Assembly: GCF_000315625.1 (NCBI RefSeq) | Contig: NW_005434561.1 | Coordinates: 89,535 to 153,534 of the forward strand | DNA: 64,000 nt | From: Guillardia theta CCMP2712 | Taxonomy: Eukaryota > Cryptophyceae > Pyrenomonadales > Geminigeraceae | Direction: 5' to 3' | Shown: positions 1 through 10,779 of the stretch, piece by piece | Layout: each line of letters begins with the position of its first letter | Position numbering within the stretch: position 1 is the stretch's first letter | Translations under genes and position numbers: made by a program | Notes under the pieces: model-generated | What the model was told of the DNA's origin: nothing | The model's input: only the letters and a program-made list of their open reading frames with translations | Database searches by the model: none

Positions 1-100
1 CGGCTGGAGACGACATGGCTTGCAAGTACTTACTGCATGATTCATTCAATCCTATCTTTACATCATAGTACACAAAATGCTCTCACACGTGCTCTTTCAT

Positions 101-802
101 TCACTCGAGCTTGTGATCGTTGACCAGCGACACGGCAGGTGAGGCGGGGGACGATGACAGCGGCGACTCCTGCTTCGCCCCATTGGCTTCCCCGTCACTC
201 CCCCAGTAGTCTGACTCTGGTGTCTGCGATGAGTTTGAGACCTTGGCCTCGTCCGCACACTTGTCCGCACACCCGCTCTTCACGCAGCGCCAGCATGGTC
301 GAGTGTCTCCACACTTGGACTTGAGCTTCCTGCAACGGTCGCATGCCTGCGAAACATTGTGGCGCATCTTCCAGTAGAGCCCAGCATTCTTGCCTAGCGC
401 GGCGAGCTGCGCCTCCCACTCAGCTCCCTTGTGACAGTCTCTACAGCCTGTCATCCTCCCAGCGCAGCTGGAGCAGGGCCTCTGATCGTCGCACTTGAGC
501 TTCCTCCTTCGGCAGAACTCGCAAGCACGTTCCACTCTCCTCCTCTTGGTCTGCAAGCCTGTCTCCATGGGGAGGATCTCGCTCAACTTCAGCTCTTGCG
601 TGTCCAGCGATTGTGTGACCGTCTCTTGGGCATCATGGACGTTCTTTCTCCGGAGGGACTCAGCACGCAAGAGAAACCAAGAGTCTTCGTCGAGAAGGCC
701 CCCAGATATGGCTGAGGCGTCAAGCATTTCGTCTAGGCCTGATGCAAGCAGCGTGACGTCGTCCGTCTTCTTCTTCGTTGTGTGATCATTTTCTTCGACC
801 AT
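101..802 (-). CDS. Tandem Zn2Cys6 zinc-cluster protein, putative transcription factor
   Basis: Translation from the ATG at 802 gives 233 residues. Two zinc clusters are visible. The first, about residues 94-123, has spacing C-x2-C-x6-C-x5-C-x2-C-x6-C (ACEFC...KLKC...RPC). The second, about residues 154-182, has C-x2-C-x6-C-x5-C-x2-C followed by cysteines at x4 and x8. Both carry the basic RRRKLK / RKLKSK stretch between the second and third cysteines, which in GAL4-type proteins contacts DNA. The Zn2Cys6 fold is best known from fungal transcription factors and also occurs in some algae. The C-terminal tail is rich in Ser, Pro and Asp and could be an activation region (inference). The open frame continues upstream to a GTG at 829, but ATG 802 is the first usable start; an upstream exon cannot be excluded. 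A nuclear DNA-binding role is inferred from the clusters alone. Confidence 0.75.
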   Translation of the reverse strand: MVEENDHTTKKKTDDVTLLASGLDEMLDASAISGGLLDEDSWFLLRAESLRRKNVHDAQETVTQSLDTQELKLSEILPMETGLQTKRRRVERACEFCRRRKLKCDDQRPCSSCAGRMTGCRDCHKGAEWEAQLAALGKNAGLYWKMRHNVSQACDRCRKLKSKCGDTRPCWRCVKSGCADKCADEAKVSNSSQTPESDYWGSDGEANGAKQESPLSSSPASPAVSLVNDHKLE

Positions 803-829
803 CCTGATGGGCAAACCTTGGCACGTCAC

Positions 830-3296
830 AGCGCCGAAAGATCACTCTGGTTACCGAGCACGAAAAATCGTAGAGGGAAGGGGAGGAAGGGGAACGGGGT
901 GAACGAAAGATTCTAGCAAGGGATCAGAGAGTGTCGAAAGGTGATGGACAAGAGGAGCGGAGGATTGACCGAACAAAGACGGGCTGGGATGAGGATGCAC
1001 TGGATTCGAGGCTGTGCAGAGATTGATTGCGAGCAGGGGGAAAGGGCGGGGAAGGCAATTCAAGGGGAAAGGGATATGGGGGACTAGATGGTACGGGGTC
1101 CAGTACTGTGAGAAACAAGGTAGGGGTCTGTCAGCAGATACGCCCCCTCCTGGGCGAAAATACAATGGATGAGGATATCATGTCAGCATTAACGTAAGCT
1201 TCATTCAAACGATGTTATTTAACCTTCTTTCGGATGATGATGACAAATATGACTGGAGTAAAAAACCCTGACCGTGACAAAAGGATCGCATTGAACCCCC
1301 ATGTCCTCACCAAAAACACTGGGTCCATATGATATCGGTTTGGATTGACCAAGGGTATTTGTATAAAATAACAAAAAACTTCTTGTTCACTTATCAACCC
1401 TATGATTTACACCACTGGTGGCCTTAAACTCAGACCCATAATTATCTTTGTACCAAGATGGATTAAAATAAGTCCATCAGCAACTGTCATCACTGACCCC
1501 TCATGTCATAAGGTCTCAACCTTCGTGGGTAGTCCAACGAACCTCAACAGAACGGGTACTGTCGTATCAGTCTTCCAGGGGTAGTAGCTTCTTCATTCGG
1601 GGGTGGGGTTATCCTTCTCTAAAGGACCCCCCGTGGTCATGTTGAAGGTTGCTGATGTCATCCTCGATTTACCCCTAAAAGGGTGGGAGGGAGGGTATCG
1701 GTCCAAGGTGATCGATTTCTTATCTGAGTCCCTAGTGTATCAGAGCGATGCCCCATACACACTCCAGCATCCTCAAAAGACTTCTTTTCCGGTTTTGCGG
1801 CTTTACTAGGCTTTTCTTTAAAAGACATGGTTTGGTGTCACTGTGCTGACATCGTTTCGTACGAGAGTCAAACAAAGTTGCAGAGTTGAGCTGAAATAGC
1901 AGGAAAGCAGCTAAAAGCAGCACGATAGAGTTCGATTTAAGTGAGATATAGGTAAATTAAGATGGAACTGACTAAAATCTTAAGGGGGGAATGAATGACT
2001 GCATCACATGGCCTGAAATCTCAAAATTCACTTTACTCACAGCCTCATGTGTGACTCTCTACTGATCTCCAGATTGTCCTCGTACTGATCTTTAACTTAA
2101 CTTTGAGTAAAGCCTTGAGCCCTCAGTGACAAGCTTCCGACTAAGTAAACTGCAGTGGCGGACTCCGGCGGCCCCCGACCGTATCCGGACCGGGCCGGCT
2201 GCTGACCGTCTCAGAACCGGGTAACGTGGCCCGTGGCCGGGCCGCATATGATACGCCGGGCCCGGGTCCGGGGGCCTAGTGGCACTCAGTATAGCCCGTC
2301 GGTGACTCGGCGGTGGTTCAGTGTCAAGTTTGGTAACTTATTAGTAAAGTGACGGTGATCACGGTTAACCCATTCCATGGCATTTCAAAGTTTTCTAATG
2401 CTCGCTTTTGATCATTTTCGAGCGGGGTACCTCAGCCCAGGATTTTTGAATGGTCGGCGCGCTGAAAATTTGTACCAGAAACTTCGATAATGGTTGAAAG
2501 TATGTTTGAATCGGGGACCGTGTCGAGCAGTTTTAGGTTTACAAGTATTCTTGCTTCCTCCAAACAACAAGGTTTCAAACATTAAAACTATTTTTGACCT
2601 TACACGCTTTTACACGCCTGGGGGGTGCATATACAACCAAATCGCCTGCCCTACCCTTCCCCCATTGCTGCATCCGCACCCGCCGGCGCAGGCGGCGTTT
2701 GTTTGAATCCCAGATGGCTCTCAGCCAATGGCTCTTTCATCGTATTCAAGCTCCAGGCCATCCAAGGTTGGATCATGTGTGAATGTTTGTACTTTTTGCG
2801 ACATACTGCAAGACGACGTTTCAAACAGCTCGAGCTTGTTTTTCAAAGGAAGCTGTAGGAATCAGCATCGCCATGGATTCCAGAGCCTAGGGCTGTTTTC
2901 GAATCCTTTTGATGCTCATTGCAAGATGGAGAATTGCTCGTTTTTGGTGATCAAGCATCCACAACCCTCTTTCGTATGATTGAGCTTCGAGCACATCTCT
3001 GACTGTAGAGTTGTTTGGTGTCAAGATTGTTCTCGTAAAGGATCTCTCTGATTAGGCAATTGATTGTTGTTTTGGTTGGCATTCTACAAGACCCATACTT
3101 CCTCCTCTCTGTGTCAACCAAGCACATAAGCATAAGGCATGTCAGTCGTGTAGGCAACTTGATTGCAAATAGATCGCAAGTGTAAGATCGATGAACTATT
3201 CAACGCCATGAATGCCGGATGTGAATGAACTTCCCTCAGGACTTCTCAGTATCAGAACCAGCGAGCTAAGACATAAGGTAGAGTCTCCATTGAATA
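830..3296. other. Gene-poor region with dispersed repeat
   Basis: I see no convincing gene here. The short open frames have no protein-like composition and no exon chain. The stretch 1300-1720 has scattered G-rich and C-rich runs (ggggtgggg type). Positions 2076-2330 hold part of a dispersed repeat with a GC-rich core (listed separately). Positions 2490-3200 contain short frames on both strands that I could not join into a gene; part of it may be 3' sequence of the gene to the right. Confidence 0.5.
2076..2330 (+). repeat. Dispersed repeat with GC-rich core
   Basis: The motif at 2076-2113 (core gtcctcgtactgat, then ttaactttgagtaaagcc) occurs as an inverted near-copy at 17786-17825. In both places a block very rich in gggcccgg-type palindromes lies beside it (2160-2280 here). 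Similar GC-rich blocks occur near 4800-5060, 10960-11030, 20150-20260, 42200-42390 and 44870-45020. This suggests a family of non-coding interspersed elements; the ends are not defined. Confidence 0.5.
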
Positions 3297-4349
3297 TCAT
3301 TCCTGCGAATGTAATGTTTTTATCAGTTGTGGGGAAGAGAAGCATGGAGACAAGCGGGTGCCCAAGCGAATAGGAACATCTTGCGGATGTAGGTTTGGAC
3401 AAAGACGGCGATGATTCCGAGGTTGTGAAACAGGCAGCGAAAAGATGCTGAGGTTTTCGGAGTTCATAAACATGGCTTGTGACGAGCATGTCACACGTAA
3501 AGCGATGGAAAACAACAAACAAAAATTGTAAAGCAATCGAAAGCAACGAAAATCAATGGAAAACAACAAACAAAAATTCTTCTCAAAGGTCTCACTCCTT
3601 GACTTCAACCACTGATTGAACATCTTTTTGACCTCGGTCATATCTCGACAAATCCGATTGTACTCCGCCGCTGAACAGAAAGTTGTTTGCGCCATCGTTT
3701 CAACGAGTGGTGCCGGGTTTGCAATCGAGAAGTGAGAGATTTCACAATATTTATTATTTTCGATGTCGTCTTCATGAAAAAATATATACCCATGCACTCT
3801 GAAATTATCGTGGAGATCATCGTTGGCATGCTCCAACATGCAAGGAAAGCTGAAGAAACACATTTTTGGTATAGCATTTATTTCATCCGTATCCTTGTAA
3901 ATTGATTGATAACAATCACGGTTTCCAACTTTGTTCAAAATTCTTTTCAGGGCCACACAGGGCACTCGATTAGTTATAATGGTTTCGTCTACATGTTCCA
4001 AGAGGACTCCATTGTACATGATGTACACTTCGACAACCTGTGCATCTGAGTGCAGCGATTTGATCATGCCCAGTCGATTCACTTCAACGCCCCTGTGATC
4101 TTCACACTGATATTGAACCCCTGTGCCAGGCTCAAGTATGATATTCAAATTACTGCCTGGCTTTTTCCAGTACATCCTGGGCAAGTCTCGATCATCAACT
4201 GACGTATGCAGGATCATTCGAAGCTTCAAATCTTCAGGTGTCTTTGACTCATCACAAGTCTCTTCCTGCTCCAAGAATGTATCGAAATCTTCCTGCCTTC
4301 GCCTTCTCTGAATTCCATTTGTTGCTGATACACGACGGTGAAGATTCAT
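3297..4349 (-). CDS. Unrecognised protein, about 350 aa
   Basis: The frame from ATG 4349 is open to 3297 and has normal globular composition (mixed charged and hydrophobic residues, for example GVQYQCEDHRGVEVNRLGM and a run of Asp/Glu/His near FFHEDD). I do not recognise a family. The last third (NFCLLFSI...) reads across a short duplicated AT-rich segment (about 3506-3530 and 3556-3580) and may be intron or untranslated sequence rather than protein. Upstream, a purine/pyrimidine-biased tract (4370-4503) bounded by gtatcc and ctccag on the minus strand looks like an intron, so a small first exon near 4504-4557 is possible. Confidence 0.45.
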   Translation of the reverse strand: MNLHRRVSATNGIQRRRRQEDFDTFLEQEETCDESKTPEDLKLRMILHTSVDDRDLPRMYWKKPGSNLNIILEPGTGVQYQCEDHRGVEVNRLGMIKSLHSDAQVVEVYIMYNGVLLEHVDETIITNRVPCVALKRILNKVGNRDCYQSIYKDTDEINAIPKMCFFSFPCMLEHANDDLHDNFRVHGYIFFHEDDIENNKYCEISHFSIANPAPLVETMAQTTFCSAAEYNRICRDMTEVKKMFNQWLKSRSETFEKNFCLLFSIDFRCFRLLYNFCLLFSIALRVTCSSQAMFMNSENLSIFSLPVSQPRNHRRLCPNLHPQDVPIRLGTRLSPCFSSPQLIKTLHSQE

Positions 4350-5174
4350 TTGTTTGGTGTCTATAACTGGAGCGCAAGGGAAAGGGAAGCAACGGGGAGG
4401 GAGGGGAGCAGGGGGGAGGGAGGGAGCAGGGAGGAAGTGAGGGGAGCAGGGGGGGAGGGAGGGAGGGAGAAGAGCATGGAAGGAGGAGGGGAGGGATACT
4501 TGCAATGGAGATCTCAGGATTTTTAATGAAAATTATTTGCTCTTTGATCGGGGGCAAAGGGACCTGTGTATAACCCTACCCCCTCCATATCAGATAAACA
4601 TACCGGTACACAGGGTAGAGAGCAGCTAAGAGGCGTGTAAGCCGGAACTCAAATGCTTAAAACGAATATAAAAGAGTACTGAGTGGTACAAATCATTCTG
4701 GTACAAAATTGACTAAAACTGTATGCTTATGATCAAATTAACAGGTACAAGTGTTTGTTAAAAGGATATTAATTTATAATTGGGCATTAGTAAATGCCAT
4801 GGAATGGTGCTCAGTGACTCCGGGACTCAGAGTCTGAGCCTCATCGCCGAACTCACGCCCGGCCGGATTGCCAGGGTATCATGAACATTCAAGCCACGTT
4901 TAAGCCCAAGTTAGTGAGCAGAACAGAACTTAGCCCGGCATGCTGACTCGAACGGTCAGAACCTAGTCGGAACTTTCTCAAGCTAACTGAACTGTGACTT
5001 GATCTGGCCCGCGCGATGGCGGCGGCCTGCCACTCCTGGCCTTAGCTGACGATGAGCTCGAGCTGGCAGGTCAAGGCCCAATGATCGGTGATGTGTGTAA
5101 CTGTTGCACATTTTGAGAGGAAAGGGGGACATGCCGCAGCTCACCTTCTGGGATCGGCCTCTGCCCCTCAGGGA
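4350..5174. other. Low-complexity tract and intergenic region
   Basis: Positions 4370-4503 form a (ggga/gggagg)-rich tract that may be an intron of the minus-strand gene to the left. Positions 4560-5170 show no gene. A GC-rich block at about 4800-5060 resembles the dispersed repeats found elsewhere in the host part. Confidence 0.4.
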
Positions 5175-7046
5175 TTACGAGGCAGAGCTCCTTGACCTAG
5201 AGTAGGCTGAGTGAGGGCGGGAGAGAGGGACGTCCTCTACCTGCTGAGGTTTCATCCCGCGGCACAGAATCGCGTCGTCACAGACGCTTCGCAGCATCTG
5301 CGAGGAAATGTGAGGGAGGAGAGCCTTGCGGAGAGCCCTTACCCCGCCCCCGTACGTCGTGATCCACCTCTCAGCAGGGCTACCGTCCTCGCCCGTGTAG
5401 CCGAATGTTGGCCGCATGTGGTCCACCACCGGCTCAGCGCTCGCCTGCAGTGTCATGAGGCCCGTGGGAAGGAGAGCGCACAGAGGAAAGACGAGGGGGA
5501 GGAGGAATGGAAGAGGAAGTCGTCGATGATGGCAGAAGTCGGAGAGGATCTGTGAGGTTACTTTGGCTCGCTTTTCGCTCCTCAAGCTGGCATTGACCTG
5601 CACATCCTCAGGTTTGGAGACACCAGGCTGTCAGGATACCTCCACCAGGTCGCATCGCTCATGTAGGCGGCTCAACAAGTATCTGGCAGCCGAGGAGAGA
5701 ATTGGCTGAGGAGGATTTGTAAGAGGAAGAGCCGGGGGCCGGGAGCAGCAGCTCATACCTGAGAGTGGAAGGAGCTGAATCTGATGTTGAGATTGAGATC
5801 GGCGGCCAGGATGAGAGGAGATGACGATGGCACTTGTCGTCCGATGAAGCGAACAAGCTCATCCGCTTGCGATCTTGCGAGAAGTGATCAGTGAAGTTGG
5901 GAGGATGGTAAGGACATTGGAGCACCTGCGGGCAAAGCGGATGGGCCAACTGGTAAGGGACGAGTAAGGACCTAGTGCTGCGGTCAGTCGTCAGCCTGAC
6001 AGTCCTCATTCCCAACCGTTCGCTGAGGCGTCGGGAGCGACGTGGGCTGTCACGACATGAATGCCGTTCTCGAGTTCAGCATGCAGTGCTCCGCGATTGA
6101 CGTTGAAGGACTCGACCGACGGCCTGCAAGAGGAGCGTGAGAAGTTGGTGAATCCTGGCAGAGAGCAAAACCCGAAGCAAAGGTCCTTCCATCTAACGAT
6201 CTTGAACCTGAGAAGACAGGCTGTCATTTCGGGCCAGGCACCAGCTGAGGAGAGCTGAGAGAAGGGGAGAGCGGAGCTTACCTGGATAAGATAACAAGTC
6301 CCGAGTTGATGGACAGGGTACCAGGAAAACGAGCTATCGCAGGAGGACACGCGGCATGGAGAAAGCCCAACCTCTTGGCACCTTCGATCAATCTCTTTCT
6401 GTTGGTTTCAACACATCATCACGACCATCGGTCGGCCTTGAAGTCTCAAGTCAAACCTGTATCCCCCAGAGAGGAACAGAGTTTCGTAGCACTCTTGCAC
6501 ACAGATGACGTCGAGCTGGTCCTCATGCTTCTGTAGGAACGCGAGGAATGCATCAATCCGCTCACTTTTGTACTGTAAGCCAGGCGTCGCGTCAAGATGC
6601 GGGAAGCGAAGTGGCGCAGTCATACATCATTTTTTCTTGGGAATAAAAGGAAGCTGCCAAACCCTATAAAGATTCGGACCAGGACGACTCCGAGAATGAA
6701 TCTGGAAGAATTGAGACAAAGGAGGGGCAAGGGAAAAATACCCGGAAGGGACTAGCCAGAGAAGGAAGGAAAGCAAGGCAACAGCAGCGCTGGTGTAATA
6801 TCCTCCGGCGAACAGCACAAAATGAAGACAGACGTTGAAGAGGAGAGTGGCGATGCAGAGCTACATCAAAGTCAGCAACAACAAGACATGGAAAATGTCT
6901 TAACAGAGAAGTCAAACAGAGAAGGTTCATACATGTCTGGGGAAGTGACGGTTCCGAAGTCCACAAGGAAGGACGCACAGATTGACCGTCATCACAGTGA
7001 CAGACTTTCTGGACGGCAAACCTCGCCTGCATCCCTCGGATCTCAT
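5175..7046 (-). CDS. Endonuclease/exonuclease/phosphatase-family phosphodiesterase with membrane insert
   Basis: Multi-exon gene. Exon 1 (7046-6933) starts MRSEG and carries the first core strand VTVMTVNLCVLP. Exon 2 (6860-6663) encodes two hydrophobic segments (LCIATLLFNVCLHFVLF and AAVALLSFLLWLVP). Exon 3 (from 6572) carries DVICVQECYE, the family's metal-binding Glu. After an intron bounded by gtttga and ccaacag the frame continues KRLIEGAKRLGF and SINSGLVILSR, then NRGALHAEL, HVVTAHV (catalytic His) and LILAADLNLN (the D-x-N motif). Introns of 72 and 90 nt have GT-AG ends and preserve the frame. The motif order matches the EEP fold used by neutral sphingomyelinases, inositol phosphatases and nucleases; the membrane helices and the SGLVILSR motif favour a lipid phosphodiesterase (inference). 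The 3' exons are less certain, and the terminal Asp-His pair of the family is not clearly seen. Confidence 0.7.
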
Positions 7047-8828
7047 TTTCCCAAAGGCTGGAATGCGACCTCAAGAACTAGTCTTCAGTGTAGAATGCTC
7101 TTTCCTGGCTCGCAGACTTGACCCATTCTGCAAATGACCCACTCTAAAATCAACCGTATATAGGATTCACTGTAAAGAAGCTGTTGATATCAGGACAGGT
7201 ATAAAAACAATAGAGATAAGAGGCAATCCTATTATGTTTGTCCAACGAGAGACTCTGATCCTTCGATCACTGCTGCTCCTTCTGATCTTCTCCCACTGAA
7301 CTACGAAATACCTCTTTTCTTCACTGGTTGTTTTCTTTCTATTCTTATGCTCTGTTTGAAATAATTACCCACTCTTATTTGAGAATTTACCAGATCCCCT
7401 CCTTTGATTCCTTACACACTTCACCTTTTCTTCATGCCTCTCCCCCTTTTACTCCATAAGTGCCGCCTTCTCCGGTTCACCACGATGTAACCACTACCAT
7501 CATCTCAGCTTCACTCATCTCCAGTCGCTTATCCTTGCTTTGATTCTTGGAAATCCTAAAAATCCCCTATAATGCTGTTATCGGTACCCCTGCATTTATT
7601 ATCCATCCTTAATCTTTTCTCCACGCTCTTATCTCATATTCTCCCTGAGATCTTATCTCATCCTCTTTCTCCCCTTCTCTCCCCCTCCACTCTCCCCTTC
7701 TCCTCTCCTCTCCACCCTCCCCTCTCCTGCTTCCCTCCCTTCCCCTGTGTCCCTGCTCAAAATCATTTCCGACTGGCTGGTTGGGAAAACATCCTTCAAT
7801 GATAACCGGACCCCCTTCTCGGATGACCCCACATTCCCCCACATTTTCGCCTACTTGCTACGGGTACTAATGCAGGTAATGCATCCAAATACCCCTTCCC
7901 TCACGAGCACTCGGTGGAAGTCACAGGTACCCGTGTTTCTGACTACCCTACCCGTCTTAATCACTCAAAACCACCCCCGTCTCAACCTCCTCCCCACACC
8001 CCCATACCAGGAGTACCCCCAGGGACTTGTGACATCCAACTCTGTTGTACACTTTCACACTACTGCTGCGGGGGAGCCATGATGAAAAAAAAAGATTTAA
8101 AAAAAAGATAAAAAGAAACTTGGAAACCAGTACGAGAGAGGGCAGAGGAGGAAGGTGAAGGTAGGCGCGGGAGAGGAGGAGAGGAGTGAGAGCTTGCTAG
8201 AAAATCATACGTTAGCACACGATGTCCCTGATATGAATGCAAAGTACGATGATACTGTTATCAGAGCTCTGCCAAGGTAAGCTCAAGCCTGTTGAGCAAG
8301 AGTGGGCAGCAAGAGAAGCGATGGTCGTCACTTACAACCACCAAGGCAGCAAGGGCTCTATCGGCTACGGGACCTCTGGAGTAGATACAAACCCTGTTGG
8401 GCGACAGAGTGTACAAAGTACAGTGGTATGTCCTCTACTGGTAACACTGTAAGACTTTGAGGAGAATATGCTTAGCCGAGGTCCTTAGCGTCGCAGTAAA
8501 CCCCAGTAGAAGCGGATGGGTCTGGGTTGTGGCTGAGGTATCGACAAGACTACAAAGAGCGTGATGTCACATGCTTTTCATCCTCTAGAGCCTTTACTTC
8601 AAACGGGCTTGCTGCTTCTAGCTGATGCTGTGGTGTGCCCTCGGACTCTGTGTATGGAGCGAGCACCAAGTTGTAACTGAGGCATGTCATGGCATGACCA
8701 ATCGGCGAATCAATGCATCTTGGTTCGGCTGTTCCGGCTCGCTTTTATTGAGTATCCATTAACGATGTAGCCTGTCTCACCGACGCTCTCCCGACAACCA
8801 CCCTACAATGCCAGCTCCTGTCAAGAGC
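7047..8828. other. Intergenic region
   Basis: No supported gene in 1.8 kb. Positions 7250-7760 are pyrimidine-rich on the + strand, with tcctctcc-type repeats near 7660-7740. Positions 7800-8010 carry several short accccc runs. It separates two minus-strand genes and presumably contains the promoter of the phosphodiesterase gene and the 3' flank of the WD40 gene. Confidence 0.4.
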
Positions 8829-10779
8829 CTATGCTGACTTGAAGATCAGGTTGTAGTTTCCGCTCCACTCAGTGCGTCGGTAGCTTCTGCGCCCGTCGCA
8901 CAGAGCGGCCACGGGAGCAGCAGTAAGCGTGAAGATCACGACGACGCCGTCCAAAGTCGGAGAGACTGATTGCAACGAGTAAACACGCGTCCCCCCTTGC
9001 CCTTCTCCTAGTACCTTGTCAAAGGATGCTGAGATCAAAGTCTTGCCGTCCCAACTGTCACATACAAGGCATGAGAAGGTTTAAGAAAACATTCAAGATA
9101 TCAGAAGTGTGCAGAATCGCCATGGCTCCCTACCTGATGTCTAGATCTCGGACTGTTCCAGTGTGCCCCACCAGCTGGGCAACAACCTTCTGGCTAGTGA
9201 CCTTCCAGCAGTACAGCTTCTGATCCTGCGAAGTCACATAGATGTACGCCCCCGAAGGATGCCAGCAAGCTCGCGTCTAGGAAAGAGCCTCACGTTCCAC
9301 ACGAGCCTCCAGTCTATTCACCTGACAGAGCTCGTCGTTTACAGCACCGTAGTACCATCGTAGCTGCGCGCTGGAGCCCACAGGGTACAAGACCAACCTC
9401 GACTTGCGGGGTGGGGTTAGAGCGCCAGAGAATAACTAGGGCAGAATGAGCATACCTTGTCAGTGGACGCTAGCAAGTACTTCCCATCAGGTGAAGGGAC
9501 AAGGTCCAACACCGTGAAGCTGACATGGTCGTCGCCTTGCTGGTTGAGATTGACCTGGCACCGTTTCAGATTATCCATCGGCACGACGAGAAGGGAGTCG
9601 TTCTCAACACCTTCATATCTTCCCCACTCTGCGTGTCTAGATAGTGCAGGTAGTTGTCTCCCCGGATTGATATCACGAGGGTTGCAGAGTCTGAGAGGAA
9701 AGCAATGGCTTCCGGGATGTTGACAAACTCCTTGCTGCGGAACTTTTCGAAAATCGGAGCCTTAGGTGCTTCCAGCGCTTCCCCTGGTTCCCCTTCGACC
9801 ACTTTATAGATATTCACGTGCTTATCGTGGCCGCAGGTTGCAAAGAGCTGGCCATCAGGGGACCAGGCTCCTCGGATAACGTATTTGTTGTGGTTTTTGA
9901 AGGTAGCCACTACCTCCCCTGTCTCTGCGTTGGAAATAGCTGCACTGTTGTAGGGTACGAAGGATCAAACGCCTGCTCAGCCACATTCACAAACATAGCA
10001 CCTTCCATCCATCGCCGTGGAGAGCAGGAGATGAGGCGAGGTAGGGCAAAATGCAAGGGAGAGCACAGGGGATTCATGCGCGACTATCGTTCGCAGCTGT
10101 GTATCGAGCATGTCACAAGAGGAAGCCTCTTGTATGCAGAGAATCATCAAGGTGTGTTCACCACTTTTCTTGTCTCGAAGTCAACGATCTGCCAGAGATT
10201 GTCAAGAAGCATCAAACGCAGCCATCTGCATACTTTCGTCGATCGGTCGGCTGAACCTGTAGCGATGTACTCTCCATTCGGACTGATCTTCACAGCTGAC
10301 CATCAAACAGATTCAGACATGGCTGGATTTGAGCAGGATGGATTGCAAAGACCAATGATGTTGGCTGAATGAACATTCCTCAACTCTGCAGCAAAAACAG
10401 ACGGGAAGCTAACATCCTCGGGTAGGCTCAACAGGTCTTCCTCTGCGGCTCGTCGCTCTTCTGCCGCCCACAGGCCATGTGAGATGGTGAGAGGAGCACT
10501 CAAGCTGAGGGCGTCTGAGCGACTGACCTTCAAGAATGTCCACAGGTCGATCCTCAAGAGAGTTCTTCATCTCCACGAAGTCATACAAGATCGAGCACAG
10601 CTGCCCCCCCAACTCAGCTTCCTCTGCCTCAAAGCCGCTTTCCTGCTCCCGAAACCACGTCAGAGAACCAACATCCGGTCAGAAGGAGGAGATGCCTCCT
10701 GTAGAGTCCTCAGAGTTCGCAAGTAACCCCTTTCTTGGAGCCACTGCTGTATGAGCGAGTTGATCTTCTCCTCATCCAT
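8829..10779 (-). CDS. LisH domain and WD40-repeat protein
   Basis: Multi-exon gene read on the minus strand. The start ATG at 10779 begins MDEEKINSLIQQWLQERGY, a LisH dimerisation motif. A following exon has GGQLCSILYDFVEMKN. Next come WD40-type units: VKISPNGEYIATGSADRSTK (about 10290-10200), AHESPVLSLAFCPTSPHLLL (about 10100-10020), VIRGAWSPDGQLFATCGHDK (about 9885-9825), LVPSPDGKYLLASTDK (about 9510-9465), CWHPSGAYIYVTSQDQKLYCW (about 9270-9210) and WDGKTLISASFDK (about 9050-9015). Together they could form one beta-propeller. LisH-WD40 proteins are scaffolds in transcription, splicing, ubiquitin-ligase and dynein-related complexes; I cannot assign which. The join between the LisH exon and the next exon is unresolved, because the direct reading hits a stop, so a short intron must lie near 10670-10700. 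Confidence 0.7.

Noticed and set aside
851-1165. Pro/Ser-rich minus-strand frame upstream of the zinc-cluster gene
   Set aside because: Could be 5' untranslated or intron sequence; composition is that of pyrimidine-rich non-coding DNA and no motif is visible.
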